A DNA stretch of 32,990 nt from contig NZ_FOLS01000003.1 of assembly GCF_900112375.1 (NCBI RefSeq), positions 1 through 32,990 of the forward strand, in the 5' to 3' direction. Below, piece by piece: positions 1-6,219 of the stretch. The notes beneath the pieces are model-generated. The model saw only the letters and a program-made list of their open reading frames with translations. It had not been told where the DNA came from and ran no database searches. The stretch is from Pseudomonas citronellolis. Its GTDB lineage: Bacteria; Pseudomonadota; Gammaproteobacteria; Pseudomonadales; Pseudomonadaceae. Made by a program: the position numbers and the translations under genes. Positions within the stretch are counted from its first letter, which is position 1. Every line of letters begins with the position of its first letter.

Positions 1-373
1 GGGCAAGCCTTTTTGGTTCCTTTTTGCGGGGGTGGCCTTCCACCGTTTGACAAAAGGGACTCGCCCGAGGGGCGAAACAAAAAATCTCCGCAGACTCGGA
101 GCGGCGCAAACACACCCAAACAAGACGTCTCTGGGTTCCCGCGTTCGCGGGAATGACGAGGGGAAGATAGGCGTATCAGGATGACTCTGGAGCTTCCGGC
201 AGCTTCGAACGGCCCCCTCTCCCTCCGGGAGAGGGCTGGGGTGAGGGGAGCGGAGCCAGGATTAGGCACCTTGGCTGAACCAACGCATCGCTTAAATGAA
301 CAGAGGGATACGGGGGGGCTTGAGCGCGCAGGGAGGACGGAGCCAGGTTGCGGACGCTTTGTAATCGCCGCCC
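1..373. other. Left chromosomal flank, no supported gene, two palindromic repeats
   Basis: I see no convincing gene here; the short open frames lack ribosome-binding sites and cross repeats. Two intergenic palindromes of types common in pseudomonads are present: a perfect 8-bp-arm inverted repeat at 136-153 (TTCCCGCG, two bases, CGCGGGAA) and a GC-rich hairpin with its G-rich tail at 213-248 (CCCTCTCCC...GGGAGAGGG). This is ordinary intergenic chromosome outside the inserted element. Confidence 0.6.
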
Positions 374-412
374 CAAAAGAAAAGGGGTTAGCTTGCGCTA
401 ACCCCTTGAAAA
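374..412 (-). terminator. Terminator beside the tRNA-Met remnant (left att side)
   Basis: A perfect 11-bp stem (382-392 with 397-407, loop 393-396) is followed on the minus strand by the T-rich tail TTTTCTTTTGGGG. Its core GGGTTAGCTTGCGCTAACCC is identical to the terminator beside the intact tRNA-Met at 8147-8182, although the bases around it differ. It is best read as the original terminator of the tRNA-Met gene, left behind with the displaced 3' end when the element integrated. Confidence 0.75.
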
Positions 413-414
413 TA

Positions 415-461
415 ATGGTGGCTACACCGGGACTTGAACCTGGGACATCAGCATTATGAAT
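415..461. repeat. att direct repeat, left copy (tRNA-Met 3' remnant)
   Basis: These 47 bp are identical to 8183-8229. They hold the CCA end, acceptor 3' strand, T arm, variable region and the anticodon-proximal part of tRNA-Met. After 461 the sequence departs from tRNA (CGCATG here, GCTGCG at the right copy), so no D arm or 5' acceptor strand exists and this copy cannot fold as a tRNA. An exact tRNA 3'-end repeat around an integrase gene is the standard mark of site-specific integration. Confidence 0.93.
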
Positions 462-658
462 CGCATGAGAGCCTCCCTGCGCTCCCCCGAAGCCCTGTAA
501 ACCGGGCGTTTCAAAGGCGACGAAACCTCAATTCAACCGGCTATTTCTGACAATTGGCCTTATGTAGTCACCCTAGAGACTTTACGGGTACTAGCGTCTC
601 AGGATAGCTTCCATGTATGGCCTCTGGCCATGAATGAATGCGTATTTTGGAGACAGGG

Positions 659-1528
659 ATGGCTCGTCGCCGCAGAACCTCGCTCATCGAGGACCTCATC
701 GAGATCGCTAGCCGCCTGCCCAGGTGGGTGAGCCTGCTCATTGCCTTGGGCAGTTGGCTCGTTCTTCACCCTATTGCCAACAGTCAGCCCGAAGTCCCCA
801 AGGACTTGCACCAGATGGGGCAATCAGTTGTCGGGCAGCTCATTCGTACTTTTGCCTTTTTCGGCCAGTTTGTGCTGCCGGCGGTATTCGTGATTGGAGC
901 AATTGGCTCTGTGCTTGCCAGGGCCGAACGCAAGAAGCTGCATGCAAACGTGACGAATGCGCGCGAGTCAGGGAAAACCATTGAAGGTATCAGCTGGCGC
1001 GAGTTTGAGCTGCTAGTGGGCGAAACCTTCCGCCGCAAGGGGTTCACCGTTATCGAGAAAGGCGGTAACGGGCCGGATGGTGGCGTTGACCTCGTGCTGC
1101 ACTTGAGAACGGACAAGTACCTAGTTCAGTGCAAACAGTGGAAGGCTATTAGCGTTGGTGTCACGGTTATTCGAGAGTTCTTCGGTGTGATGACTGCGGA
1201 AGGAGCCGCAGGAGGTTTCGTTGTGACCTCGGGAAGATTTACTGCAGAAGCTAAATCGTTCGCTGATGGCAGAAATATACAGCTAGTTGACGGCGCCTTG
1301 CTTAAAAGATGGATAAACAATCGACCTGAAATTATGCAACCCGCTTCAAAAAATGATGATACTGGTCATACAAGTAGTTTATGTCCCCCTCATTGCCCCG
1401 TGTGCAATGAACGAATGGTGATTAGAACTGCCAGACGAGGATCCTATGTTGGGTCTGAGTTCTGGGGGTGCTCTAAGTTCCCTGTTTGCCGGGGGGCAAG
1501 AGATCTATTGGCCTCAACAGACAAGTAG
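659..1528 (+). CDS. Membrane-anchored Mrr-type restriction endonuclease with C-terminal zinc ribbon
   Basis: A 289-residue protein. Two predicted membrane helices (about 24-41 and 64-87) come first. An Mrr/PD-(D/E)XK nuclease domain follows (about 110-215), with ISWREFELLV, the metal-binding Asp in GPDGGVDLVL (D144) and QxK (Q157, K159). A topoisomerase-type zinc ribbon has Cys246, 249, 271 and 277 with the typical WGCSKFPVCRG end. I chose ATG 659 because GGAGA lies just upstream; ATG 638 lacks a ribosome-binding site. Mrr-like enzymes cut modified or foreign DNA (family knowledge). Membrane anchoring suggests it meets DNA at entry (inference). It leads the cargo region, 113 bp before the four-gene operon, and may be a separate defence gene. 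Confidence 0.85.
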   Translation: MARRRRTSLIEDLIEIASRLPRWVSLLIALGSWLVLHPIANSQPEVPKDLHQMGQSVVGQLIRTFAFFGQFVLPAVFVIGAIGSVLARAERKKLHANVTNARESGKTIEGISWREFELLVGETFRRKGFTVIEKGGNGPDGGVDLVLHLRTDKYLVQCKQWKAISVGVTVIREFFGVMTAEGAAGGFVVTSGRFTAEAKSFADGRNIQLVDGALLKRWINNRPEIMQPASKNDDTGHTSSLCPPHCPVCNERMVIRTARRGSYVGSEFWGCSKFPVCRGARDLLASTDK

Positions 1529-1641
1529 GCCATTGGGCTGTGCCTTATACAACCATCCCTCAGGAGGAGATGAATTAAAAATACTAGACCTTGGGTTTTG
1601 GCTTGCCTTTAAAAATCTCGGGATTGAGTAGGAGTTTTTAT

Positions 1642-2088
1642 ATGAATGTTCTTGCCCTTCTAAATAAAAGTGAACTCGCTCTCGTTGGGGAGATTGAACG
1701 AGTACTCTCCGATTCAGCTTGCAATATTAATATTATTGAGCTTGCAAAGCCTTTCGACTCTGAATGCACCCAGAGGGAAGAGATAATTTCCCGCCTAACT
1801 GATGCCAAGGTTCTTGTGTATTTTGGGTCTCGAGAGAATGAAGGAAACAAATGTATTGACCTTGCATTGATTGAAGCTGCAAGGCTGAATATAAAAGTTA
1901 TTTGCATTTCCCTTGATCAAGGTGCGGAAATTGCTTCCGGCTTTGAACTGTTGGGAGATGTATTAATTCCTAATATTGCAGCCCTTCCCGAGGCAATTTC
2001 CGAGCAGCCCCGGGAATGGCAAAACGGTGACGGCACCATGAGAGAGGATCGTCCATTTAAAAGATATAAATGCGGAAATAAGAAATGA
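1642..2088 (+). CDS. Rossmann-like protein, TIR-like or nucleoside deoxyribosyltransferase-like, first gene of four-gene operon
   Basis: A 148-residue protein. ATG 1642 was chosen because GGAG (1631-1634) precedes it by 7 nt. Alternating strands and helices are visible: an N-terminal helix/strand, REEIISRLTDAKVLVYFGS (about 45-63), then DLALIEAARLNIKVICISL (73-91). A strand, a helix carrying an acid (E78) and a next strand resemble the TIR/SLOG/nucleoside 2-deoxyribosyltransferase group of folds. Which family applies cannot be settled by eye. The C-terminus is charged and probably disordered. The stop overlaps the next start by ATGA, so translation is probably coupled to the Nmad2 gene. Codon use is much AT-richer than the chromosome. 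If enzymatic it would act on a nucleotide or NAD-like ligand (inference). Confidence 0.7.
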   Translation: MNVLALLNKSELALVGEIERVLSDSACNINIIELAKPFDSECTQREEIISRLTDAKVLVYFGSRENEGNKCIDLALIEAARLNIKVICISLDQGAEIASGFELLGDVLIPNIAALPEAISEQPREWQNGDGTMREDRPFKRYKCGNKK

Positions 2089-2681
2089 GAATTTTCTCAT
2101 ATGTAGTCGCTAGAGATTATGGATTTGCGCCAAATCCATTCCATGGATTCTGTACGCTGGCCACGTGTAAGCCTCAGATAAGAAAGCATGCGAATGTAGG
2201 AGATTATATCGTTGGTATAACCCCCAGAGATATGGGAAATAAGATTTGTTATGTGATGGAGGTTGGCTCAAAAGTAAGCTTTGATGAGTACTGGGAAGGA
2301 GAACAATATCAGGCTAAAAAGCCAAGACTTAATATGTCCTATAAGTATTCATTCGGGGACAACATATACCACAGGAAGGGTGATGGTACTTGGCATCAAG
2401 AAAACTCCCATCATACCAACGAGGACGGCAGCCCAATTCAGGAAAACATTGATGCAGATACCGGAACTACAGACAACGTTCTGATCGGTAATAATTTTTC
2501 ATACTGGGGAAAAGATGCAGTTGATTTGCCGCCAGAATTTAATGCGCTAATTGTTGCGCGCGCCCATAAGTGCGAATTCTCTCGGGAGTTTGTCGATAGT
2601 TTCTTAGTTTGGTATAGGGGGCAGATGAAAGGACAGATATCTACTCCGGAGAGATGGACAAAAAGAGGGACTTTTACATGA
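2085..2681 (+). CDS. Nmad2 (nucleotide modification associated domain 2) protein
   Basis: A 198-residue protein whose whole length matches my recollection of the Nmad2 family: MRIFSYVVARDYGFAPNPF at the start, TLATCKPQIRKHANVGDYI, FDEYW, FGDNIYHR, the ENSHH segment, and VLIGNNFSYWG. Nmad domains were named from operons predicted to modify or handle unusual bases in phage and bacterial genomes; their biochemistry is largely unknown. The start overlaps the previous stop (ATGA) and the stop overlaps the next gene's ATG at 2678, so it is the second member of a tightly coupled operon. It may be the part that recognises a modified nucleotide or nucleic acid (inference). Composition is AT-rich like its neighbours. 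Confidence 0.82.
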   Translation: MRIFSYVVARDYGFAPNPFHGFCTLATCKPQIRKHANVGDYIVGITPRDMGNKICYVMEVGSKVSFDEYWEGEQYQAKKPRLNMSYKYSFGDNIYHRKGDGTWHQENSHHTNEDGSPIQENIDADTGTTDNVLIGNNFSYWGKDAVDLPPEFNALIVARAHKCEFSREFVDSFLVWYRGQMKGQISTPERWTKRGTFT

Positions 2682-3796
2682 CGCTTGTTAGCTTTTTATC
2701 GGACTATGAGCGAGACATTGAACCTACCGACACTCTTGGAGAGGATGCAGATGAGTTAATAGTTTTTGGGCTATTCGGAGAGGTGGGGAGCGTTCTGTCG
2801 GTGTCAAAAAAAGCAAGGAGAGATGCAGGGGCTTTTGACACAAATCATTCATTTATAGAGGAACTTGGAGACGTACTTTGGTATTTCTGTCGTTTGTGCA
2901 ACAGGAAAGGATTAACTTTGAGCACCGTTGCTGCCCCTTTTATTAGTGGGAAGCCTTATCAAATTGCCCCGACGGGAATAAAGAGATTTCCGCTTGCACT
3001 TGTGCCATCGCCGGTTGAGATCAGCGTGATTGAGGCCAGTACTGCACTTGGTAAAAATGCGGCGGTAATTTTAGAGAAGTCGGAAACCACTATAGATCAA
3101 GCGGCGCTCTCTAGCTTTTTTGAAAGCTATATCGCTTTGATGTCGGCATCAGGTGTCAGTTTTAAAGCAGTCGTTGACTTCAACCTGGACAAATCATTGA
3201 GCAGATTCTCTCCTATAGACTTGTCTAGCTCGCCAGACTTTGATGCTGAAGAACATATAGATGAACAGTTGCCGAGGGAGTTTGAAATTGAGGTAAGCCA
3301 AAGATCCAACGGAAAAACATACATGAAAATGCATGGCGTTTTTATCGGCGACCCTCTAACCGATAATATTGCAGTTGAAGATGGATATAGATTTCATGAT
3401 GTATTTCATATGGCTTATGCTGCCATTTTGCATTGGTCGCCGGTATTCCGGGCACTACTGAAGCAAAAAAGGAAAAGCAATCCCGGAGTGGATGAGTCAC
3501 AGGATGGTGGAAGAGCTATTGTTATTGAGGAAGGGTTGAGCGCGTGGGTGTTTTCTTTGGCAAAAGAGAATGACTATTTTGAAGGGCAAGACAGAATATC
3601 CTTCGATGTTCTAAAGACAGTTAAGCAATTTGTTAAAGGCTATGAGGTTGAGCGATGTTCATATAAGTTGTTCGAAAAGGCCATTTTGGATGGTTATAGC
3701 GTATTTCGGGAATTAAAAAAATATAAGCAGGGAACGATAATTGGTAGTAGAATTGAGCGTTCAATCACTTTTCGGCCTGCCGAGGGCTGCAAATGA
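2678..3796 (+). CDS. MazG-like nucleotide pyrophosphohydrolase with extra C-terminal domain
   Basis: A 372-residue protein. ATG 2678 overlaps the previous stop (ATGA). An upstream in-frame ATG at 2654 lies inside the Nmad2 gene and is less likely. The N-terminal domain (about 1-90) is MazG-like, with FGLFGEVGSVLS then FIEELGDVLWYFCRL. Of the usual ExxE...ExxD metal ligands, E35, E62 and D65 are present, but the second Glu of ExxE is Ser38. As I recall, this EVGS form is usual in a MazG-like subfamily, so it need not mean loss of activity. A linker follows, then a second domain with GYRFHDVFHMAYA (H240, D241, H244) and GRAIVIEEGLSAWVF, which may be another metal site; I cannot name it. Expected role: splitting NTPs, perhaps modified ones, to NMP and pyrophosphate. 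Third gene of the operon. Confidence 0.8.
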   Translation: MTLVSFLSDYERDIEPTDTLGEDADELIVFGLFGEVGSVLSVSKKARRDAGAFDTNHSFIEELGDVLWYFCRLCNRKGLTLSTVAAPFISGKPYQIAPTGIKRFPLALVPSPVEISVIEASTALGKNAAVILEKSETTIDQAALSSFFESYIALMSASGVSFKAVVDFNLDKSLSRFSPIDLSSSPDFDAEEHIDEQLPREFEIEVSQRSNGKTYMKMHGVFIGDPLTDNIAVEDGYRFHDVFHMAYAAILHWSPVFRALLKQKRKSNPGVDESQDGGRAIVIEEGLSAWVFSLAKENDYFEGQDRISFDVLKTVKQFVKGYEVERCSYKLFEKAILDGYSVFRELKKYKQGTIIGSRIERSITFRPAEGCK

Positions 3797-4458
3797 AACC
3801 GAAAGAATTTGCCCGAAGATTGTCGGCAGTTACTACCAGTAATAGCTTCAATCCATACTCACAGGTTTGCAGTGCTTTTGATGTTAAAGCGGCAGACAAG
3901 ATTAGATTTCAATTACTTTTGGGCATGTTGGAAAAAGCTGCTTGTGTTGAAGTCGACGCTATATGGATTGGGAGAGATTTGGGTTACCGAGGTGGGCGTC
4001 GCACGGGACTTGCGTTAACGGATGAGATCCATGCTGAAGAATACGCAGAGCGATGGTCTCTATGTGCGCAGAGAACTACTAAAGGGGAACCCTGCAAAGA
4101 GAGAACAGCATCCGTGATATGGGATGCATTAAGGTGTATTGAAGATAATATATTTCTTTGGAATGTGTTTCCGCTTCATCCTCATGAAGTCGGGGAACCG
4201 TTTTCGAATAGAAGCCACAATGCTGTCGAGAGAAAGATCGGCGAAGAGATTTTAACGGAGTTGGTTACCATCCTCCGGCCTCGGCGATTAATTGCAGTGG
4301 GGAATGATGCCGTTTCATCTATAAGTAGAGTGGCTCCTAAGATAGCGTCTGCTAAGGTCAGACACCCAAGCTATGGGGGGCAAAATATTTTTCTGAAGCA
4401 AATAGAGACACTGTATGGTGTTAGCTGCTTACCGGCAATGCAAGGGGAGCTTTTTTAA
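3793..4458 (+). CDS. Uracil-DNA glycosylase superfamily protein
   Basis: A 221-residue protein with UDG-superfamily landmarks in order: AIWIGRDLGYRGGRRTG (56-72) at the water-activating loop position, LWNVFPLHPHEVGEPFSNR (122-140), LIAVGNDAV (166-174) and VRHPSYGG (189-196), equivalent to the HPS DNA-intercalation motif. The loop reads GRDLG where families 4 and 5 have GEAPG, so substrate choice may differ from plain uracil. UDG-fold proteins flip and excise damaged or modified bases. ATG 3793 overlaps the preceding stop (ATGA), making this the last gene of the operon. No clear terminator follows. It could remove a modified base from phage DNA or act as a sensor (inference). The composition is AT-rich and foreign. 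Confidence 0.82.
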   Translation: MKPKEFARRLSAVTTSNSFNPYSQVCSAFDVKAADKIRFQLLLGMLEKAACVEVDAIWIGRDLGYRGGRRTGLALTDEIHAEEYAERWSLCAQRTTKGEPCKERTASVIWDALRCIEDNIFLWNVFPLHPHEVGEPFSNRSHNAVERKIGEEILTELVTILRPRRLIAVGNDAVSSISRVAPKIASAKVRHPSYGGQNIFLKQIETLYGVSCLPAMQGELF

Positions 4459-4580
4459 GAGAGTTAAAAGTTTCCGCTTAGATGTGCACTCATTTTTGTA
4501 TTAGAGGTGCGCTTTAGTTGGATCCTATAGAGCCTTTGTTGCGATTCGTGGTGGTTTTATATGGCGAAACTTTTATTGCG

Positions 4581-4913
4581 CTACCAGGTTTTTTCTCTGG
4601 TTCCTTCAGTACATTCTTTGACGTCATCGTCGATTACGTTACCAGGCTTAATACACTCCCTCATGGATTTTCGTACCCCTCTATTAGCTTCCCTGTCGCG
4701 TTGAGCCTGCATCTTTAGGTTCCTTCTAGCCCCTTCCGCTAATGGCCCTTTCCCGTCGGCAAGGCCTTGCATGATGCTTTTTTCGAGGTATCGCGCAGGC
4801 ACTTCGATGATAGGTTTCATCGTTTCGGCTGCTTCGGCGAGGGCGGTATTCTCTTCGGCAGATGCGAAGGCGGTACAGCTAGATATGGCAAGAGTGATCA
4901 AAGCTTTCTTCAT
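4581..4913 (-). CDS. Small secreted phage-cargo protein of unknown function
   Basis: A 110-residue protein. I chose the start at 4913 because it gives a textbook signal peptide (MKKALITLAISSCTAFASA, then EENTALAEAA). A start at 4946 would bury that signal. The mature part is helical and basic and ends with CIKPGNVIDDDVKEC, two cysteines that could form a disulfide in the periplasm. I recall similar short exported proteins in Pseudomonas prophages, with no known function. It lies downstream of the repressor on the same strand (243-bp gap), so it might be expressed in the lysogen. It could modify surface or superinfection properties, but nothing in the sequence shows this. Confidence 0.7.
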   Translation of the reverse strand: MKKALITLAISSCTAFASAEENTALAEAAETMKPIIEVPARYLEKSIMQGLADGKGPLAEGARRNLKMQAQRDREANRGVRKSMRECIKPGNVIDDDVKECTEGTREKTW

Positions 4914-5156
4914 CTGAGTTACATCCGTGTAGTCCGAGATGGGCATTATCTCGAGATGTGTATAGTCAGCTAGACCTTAAGCTGAACGTGCCCAGCGTCA
5001 ATAAGAAAGATCTGGAACAGTGAGCGGCGCCTAGTCCGTGGTCATGCTCATCACCTTATCTATCTCTATGCAGGCTTATCCTGCTGCCTTTGCCTCATGT
5101 CTTCCTGGCGGATTTCTCTCGGGCAAACCAACGCCTAGTGACTCTCTCGGTAATCT

Positions 5157-5423
5157 CTATCCCGCGTCTTGTCCGGCCAAGTTTCGGTGGGCCTCATCGT
5201 ATTCAGGGCTAGTTTGGCCGCTTTCGGGCGCGACCTCTCCAGTCACCAGCCATAGAGCGTACTGGGGGAAAAGGGCTATCACGGCCTCGATCTCGGCATC
5301 TGTAATGCGTGCCTTTCCATTGCGCACATTTCCCCACCGGTATCGATCAATACCAGTTTCCTTCTCGAACCAGACGCTTGTCCGCTCCTTGTTGAACAAG
5401 GTTATAAGGCGGTCTTTTATCAT
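5157..5423 (-). CDS. CI-like phage repressor, XRE-type HTH
   Basis: An 88-residue protein starting at ATG 5423; an in-frame TTG two codons upstream is possible. It opens MIKDRLITLFNKERTSVWF, with an HTH region through TGIDRYRWGNVRNGKARITD (about 25-45), then an α-helical part ending EVAPESGQTSPEYDEAHRN. This resembles short repressors of P2/phiCTX-like Pseudomonas phages. It is divergent from the Cox-like gene at 5534, and the gap holds four operator-like palindromes, the nearest only 12 bp from its start codon, so autorepression is likely. No good ribosome-binding site is visible, so the mRNA may be leaderless. Expected role: keeping excision and lytic genes off. Confidence 0.8.
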   Translation of the reverse strand: MIKDRLITLFNKERTSVWFEKETGIDRYRWGNVRNGKARITDAEIEAVIALFPQYALWLVTGEVAPESGQTSPEYDEAHRNLAGQDAG

Positions 5424-5434
5424 GCCCAAATATT

Positions 5435-5506
5435 CTACTTAGTAGATTGTACTCAGTAGCAATCTAGATGTATGGTTTGTCTTACTTAGTAAATATTACT
5501 CAGTAA
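5435..5506. promoter_or_regulatory. Repressor/Cox operator array: four ACTNAGT palindromes in two pairs
   Basis: The gap between divergent repressor and Cox-like genes holds four near-palindromic sites: CTACTTAGTAG (5435-5445), GTACTCAGTAG (5449-5459), TTACTTAGTAA (5482-5492) and TTACTCAGTAA (5496-5506). The core alternates ACTTAGT / ACTCAGT. Centres within each pair are 14 bp apart, and the inner centres (5454, 5487) are 33 bp apart, roughly three helical turns. Such an arrangement suits cooperative or looping repressor binding that controls both promoters. Which protein binds which pair is not visible. Confidence 0.8.
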
Positions 5507-5533
5507 GTGTGATTTTTATTATAGGGTAAAACC

Positions 5534-5872
5534 ATGGAAGAGTCTGGAATAGTGGGGTTCATCGTCACGGGGGCGATGGAAAAGGTCACGGACTTCCGCA
5601 CCGCTCCGTTCTGCTCCCAGGCGATATTCGCTCAGATGCTGGGCCTGGAGGACATCACGGAAGACGTGGTGCGCGGCTGGGTCGAGACCAAGACCGTGCC
5701 AACCGCCAAGATCGGCCGCCGCCGCGTCATCAACCTCCACAAAATCCGCCGCGACCTCGACCGGGGTAAGTCGATCTTCTGCCAAGGGGATTACGACGAT
5801 GCCGTACCTATGAGGGCCTTTGCCCGCACCTGCAAGGCCTCTGGCAGTACGCCTGCGACAACTACAAGCTGA
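5534..5872 (+). CDS. Cox/excisionase-like phage DNA-binding protein, C-terminus frameshifted
   Basis: The open frame gives 112 residues. The first 87 or so look genuine: FCSQAIFAQMLGLE, then DITEDVVRGWVETKTVPTAK and IGRRRVINLHKIRRDL, a winged-helix/AlpA-Cox-like pattern. From about residue 90 the sequence becomes non-phage-like (MRAFARTCKASGSTPATTTS). Removing one C at 5802-5803 would end the protein as GDYDDAYL followed by TGA, at an overlap with the next gene's ATG, so the present tail is probably a frameshift product. The DNA-binding part precedes the lesion and may still work. It is divergent from the repressor and upstream of int, where Cox proteins direct excision and repress the lysogenic promoter. 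Confidence 0.75.
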   Translation: MEESGIVGFIVTGAMEKVTDFRTAPFCSQAIFAQMLGLEDITEDVVRGWVETKTVPTAKIGRRRVINLHKIRRDLDRGKSIFCQGDYDDAVPMRAFARTCKASGSTPATTTS

Positions 5873-6219
5873 TTTCCCGGGAAGGGATATTCGATGACTT
5901 CTGGTCGCTGATCAGCCTCGACACCAAGGTCCAGGTGGAAGCCGATCCGCTCATCGAACGCACCGAGTACCGCCGCTACTACAAGACCGCTCAGGGCTTC
6001 TCCGGCAAGAACTGCGAGATGTTCCTGGGCCAGTTCGCCAGCCTGATCGCCCGGGAGCGCATCCCACCAAAAAAAGCGCTTGAGGTCGGGAGAACGCTCC
6101 CCTTCTGGCACGTGATCGAAGACCACTACACCGCCAAGGGCTACAGCACTCGCGACCTCGAAAAGCACGTCATCGGACTGATCAACGATCGCTATATCAG
6201 GCGGGGCTACGCGATATGA
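5799..6219 (+). pseudogene. Phage gene between cox and int, start disrupted by a one-base insertion
   Basis: ATG 5799 is followed by TGA after four codons. The +1 frame is open from 5770 and reads YEGLCPHLQGLWQYACDNYK, then LISREGIFDDFWSLISLDTK, continuing to RYIRRGYAI at 6219. Deleting one C at 5802-5803 restores ATG-CGT-ACC-TAT-GAG in frame and also gives the upstream gene a natural stop. The intact protein would be about 139 residues. As it stands, translation could begin only at a rare codon or at GTG 5935, giving 94 residues. I recall similar proteins upstream of integrases in Pseudomonas prophages, function unknown. Its stop overlaps the integrase ATG (ATGA). A sequencing error is the alternative explanation. 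Confidence 0.65.

Noticed and set aside
415..490. A second tRNA-Met gene at the left end
   Set aside because: Only the 3' part is present; after 461 the anticodon stem, D arm and 5' acceptor strand are missing, so it is an att remnant.
2678..2800. MazG-like gene being dead because ExxE is ExxS
   Set aside because: The EVGS form, as I recall, is common in a MazG-like subfamily, and the ExxD half is intact; kept as an oddity, not as proof of loss.
4914..5156. A gene between the exported protein and the repressor
   Set aside because: Short frames on both strands have no ribosome-binding site or recognisable sequence; I see nothing there.
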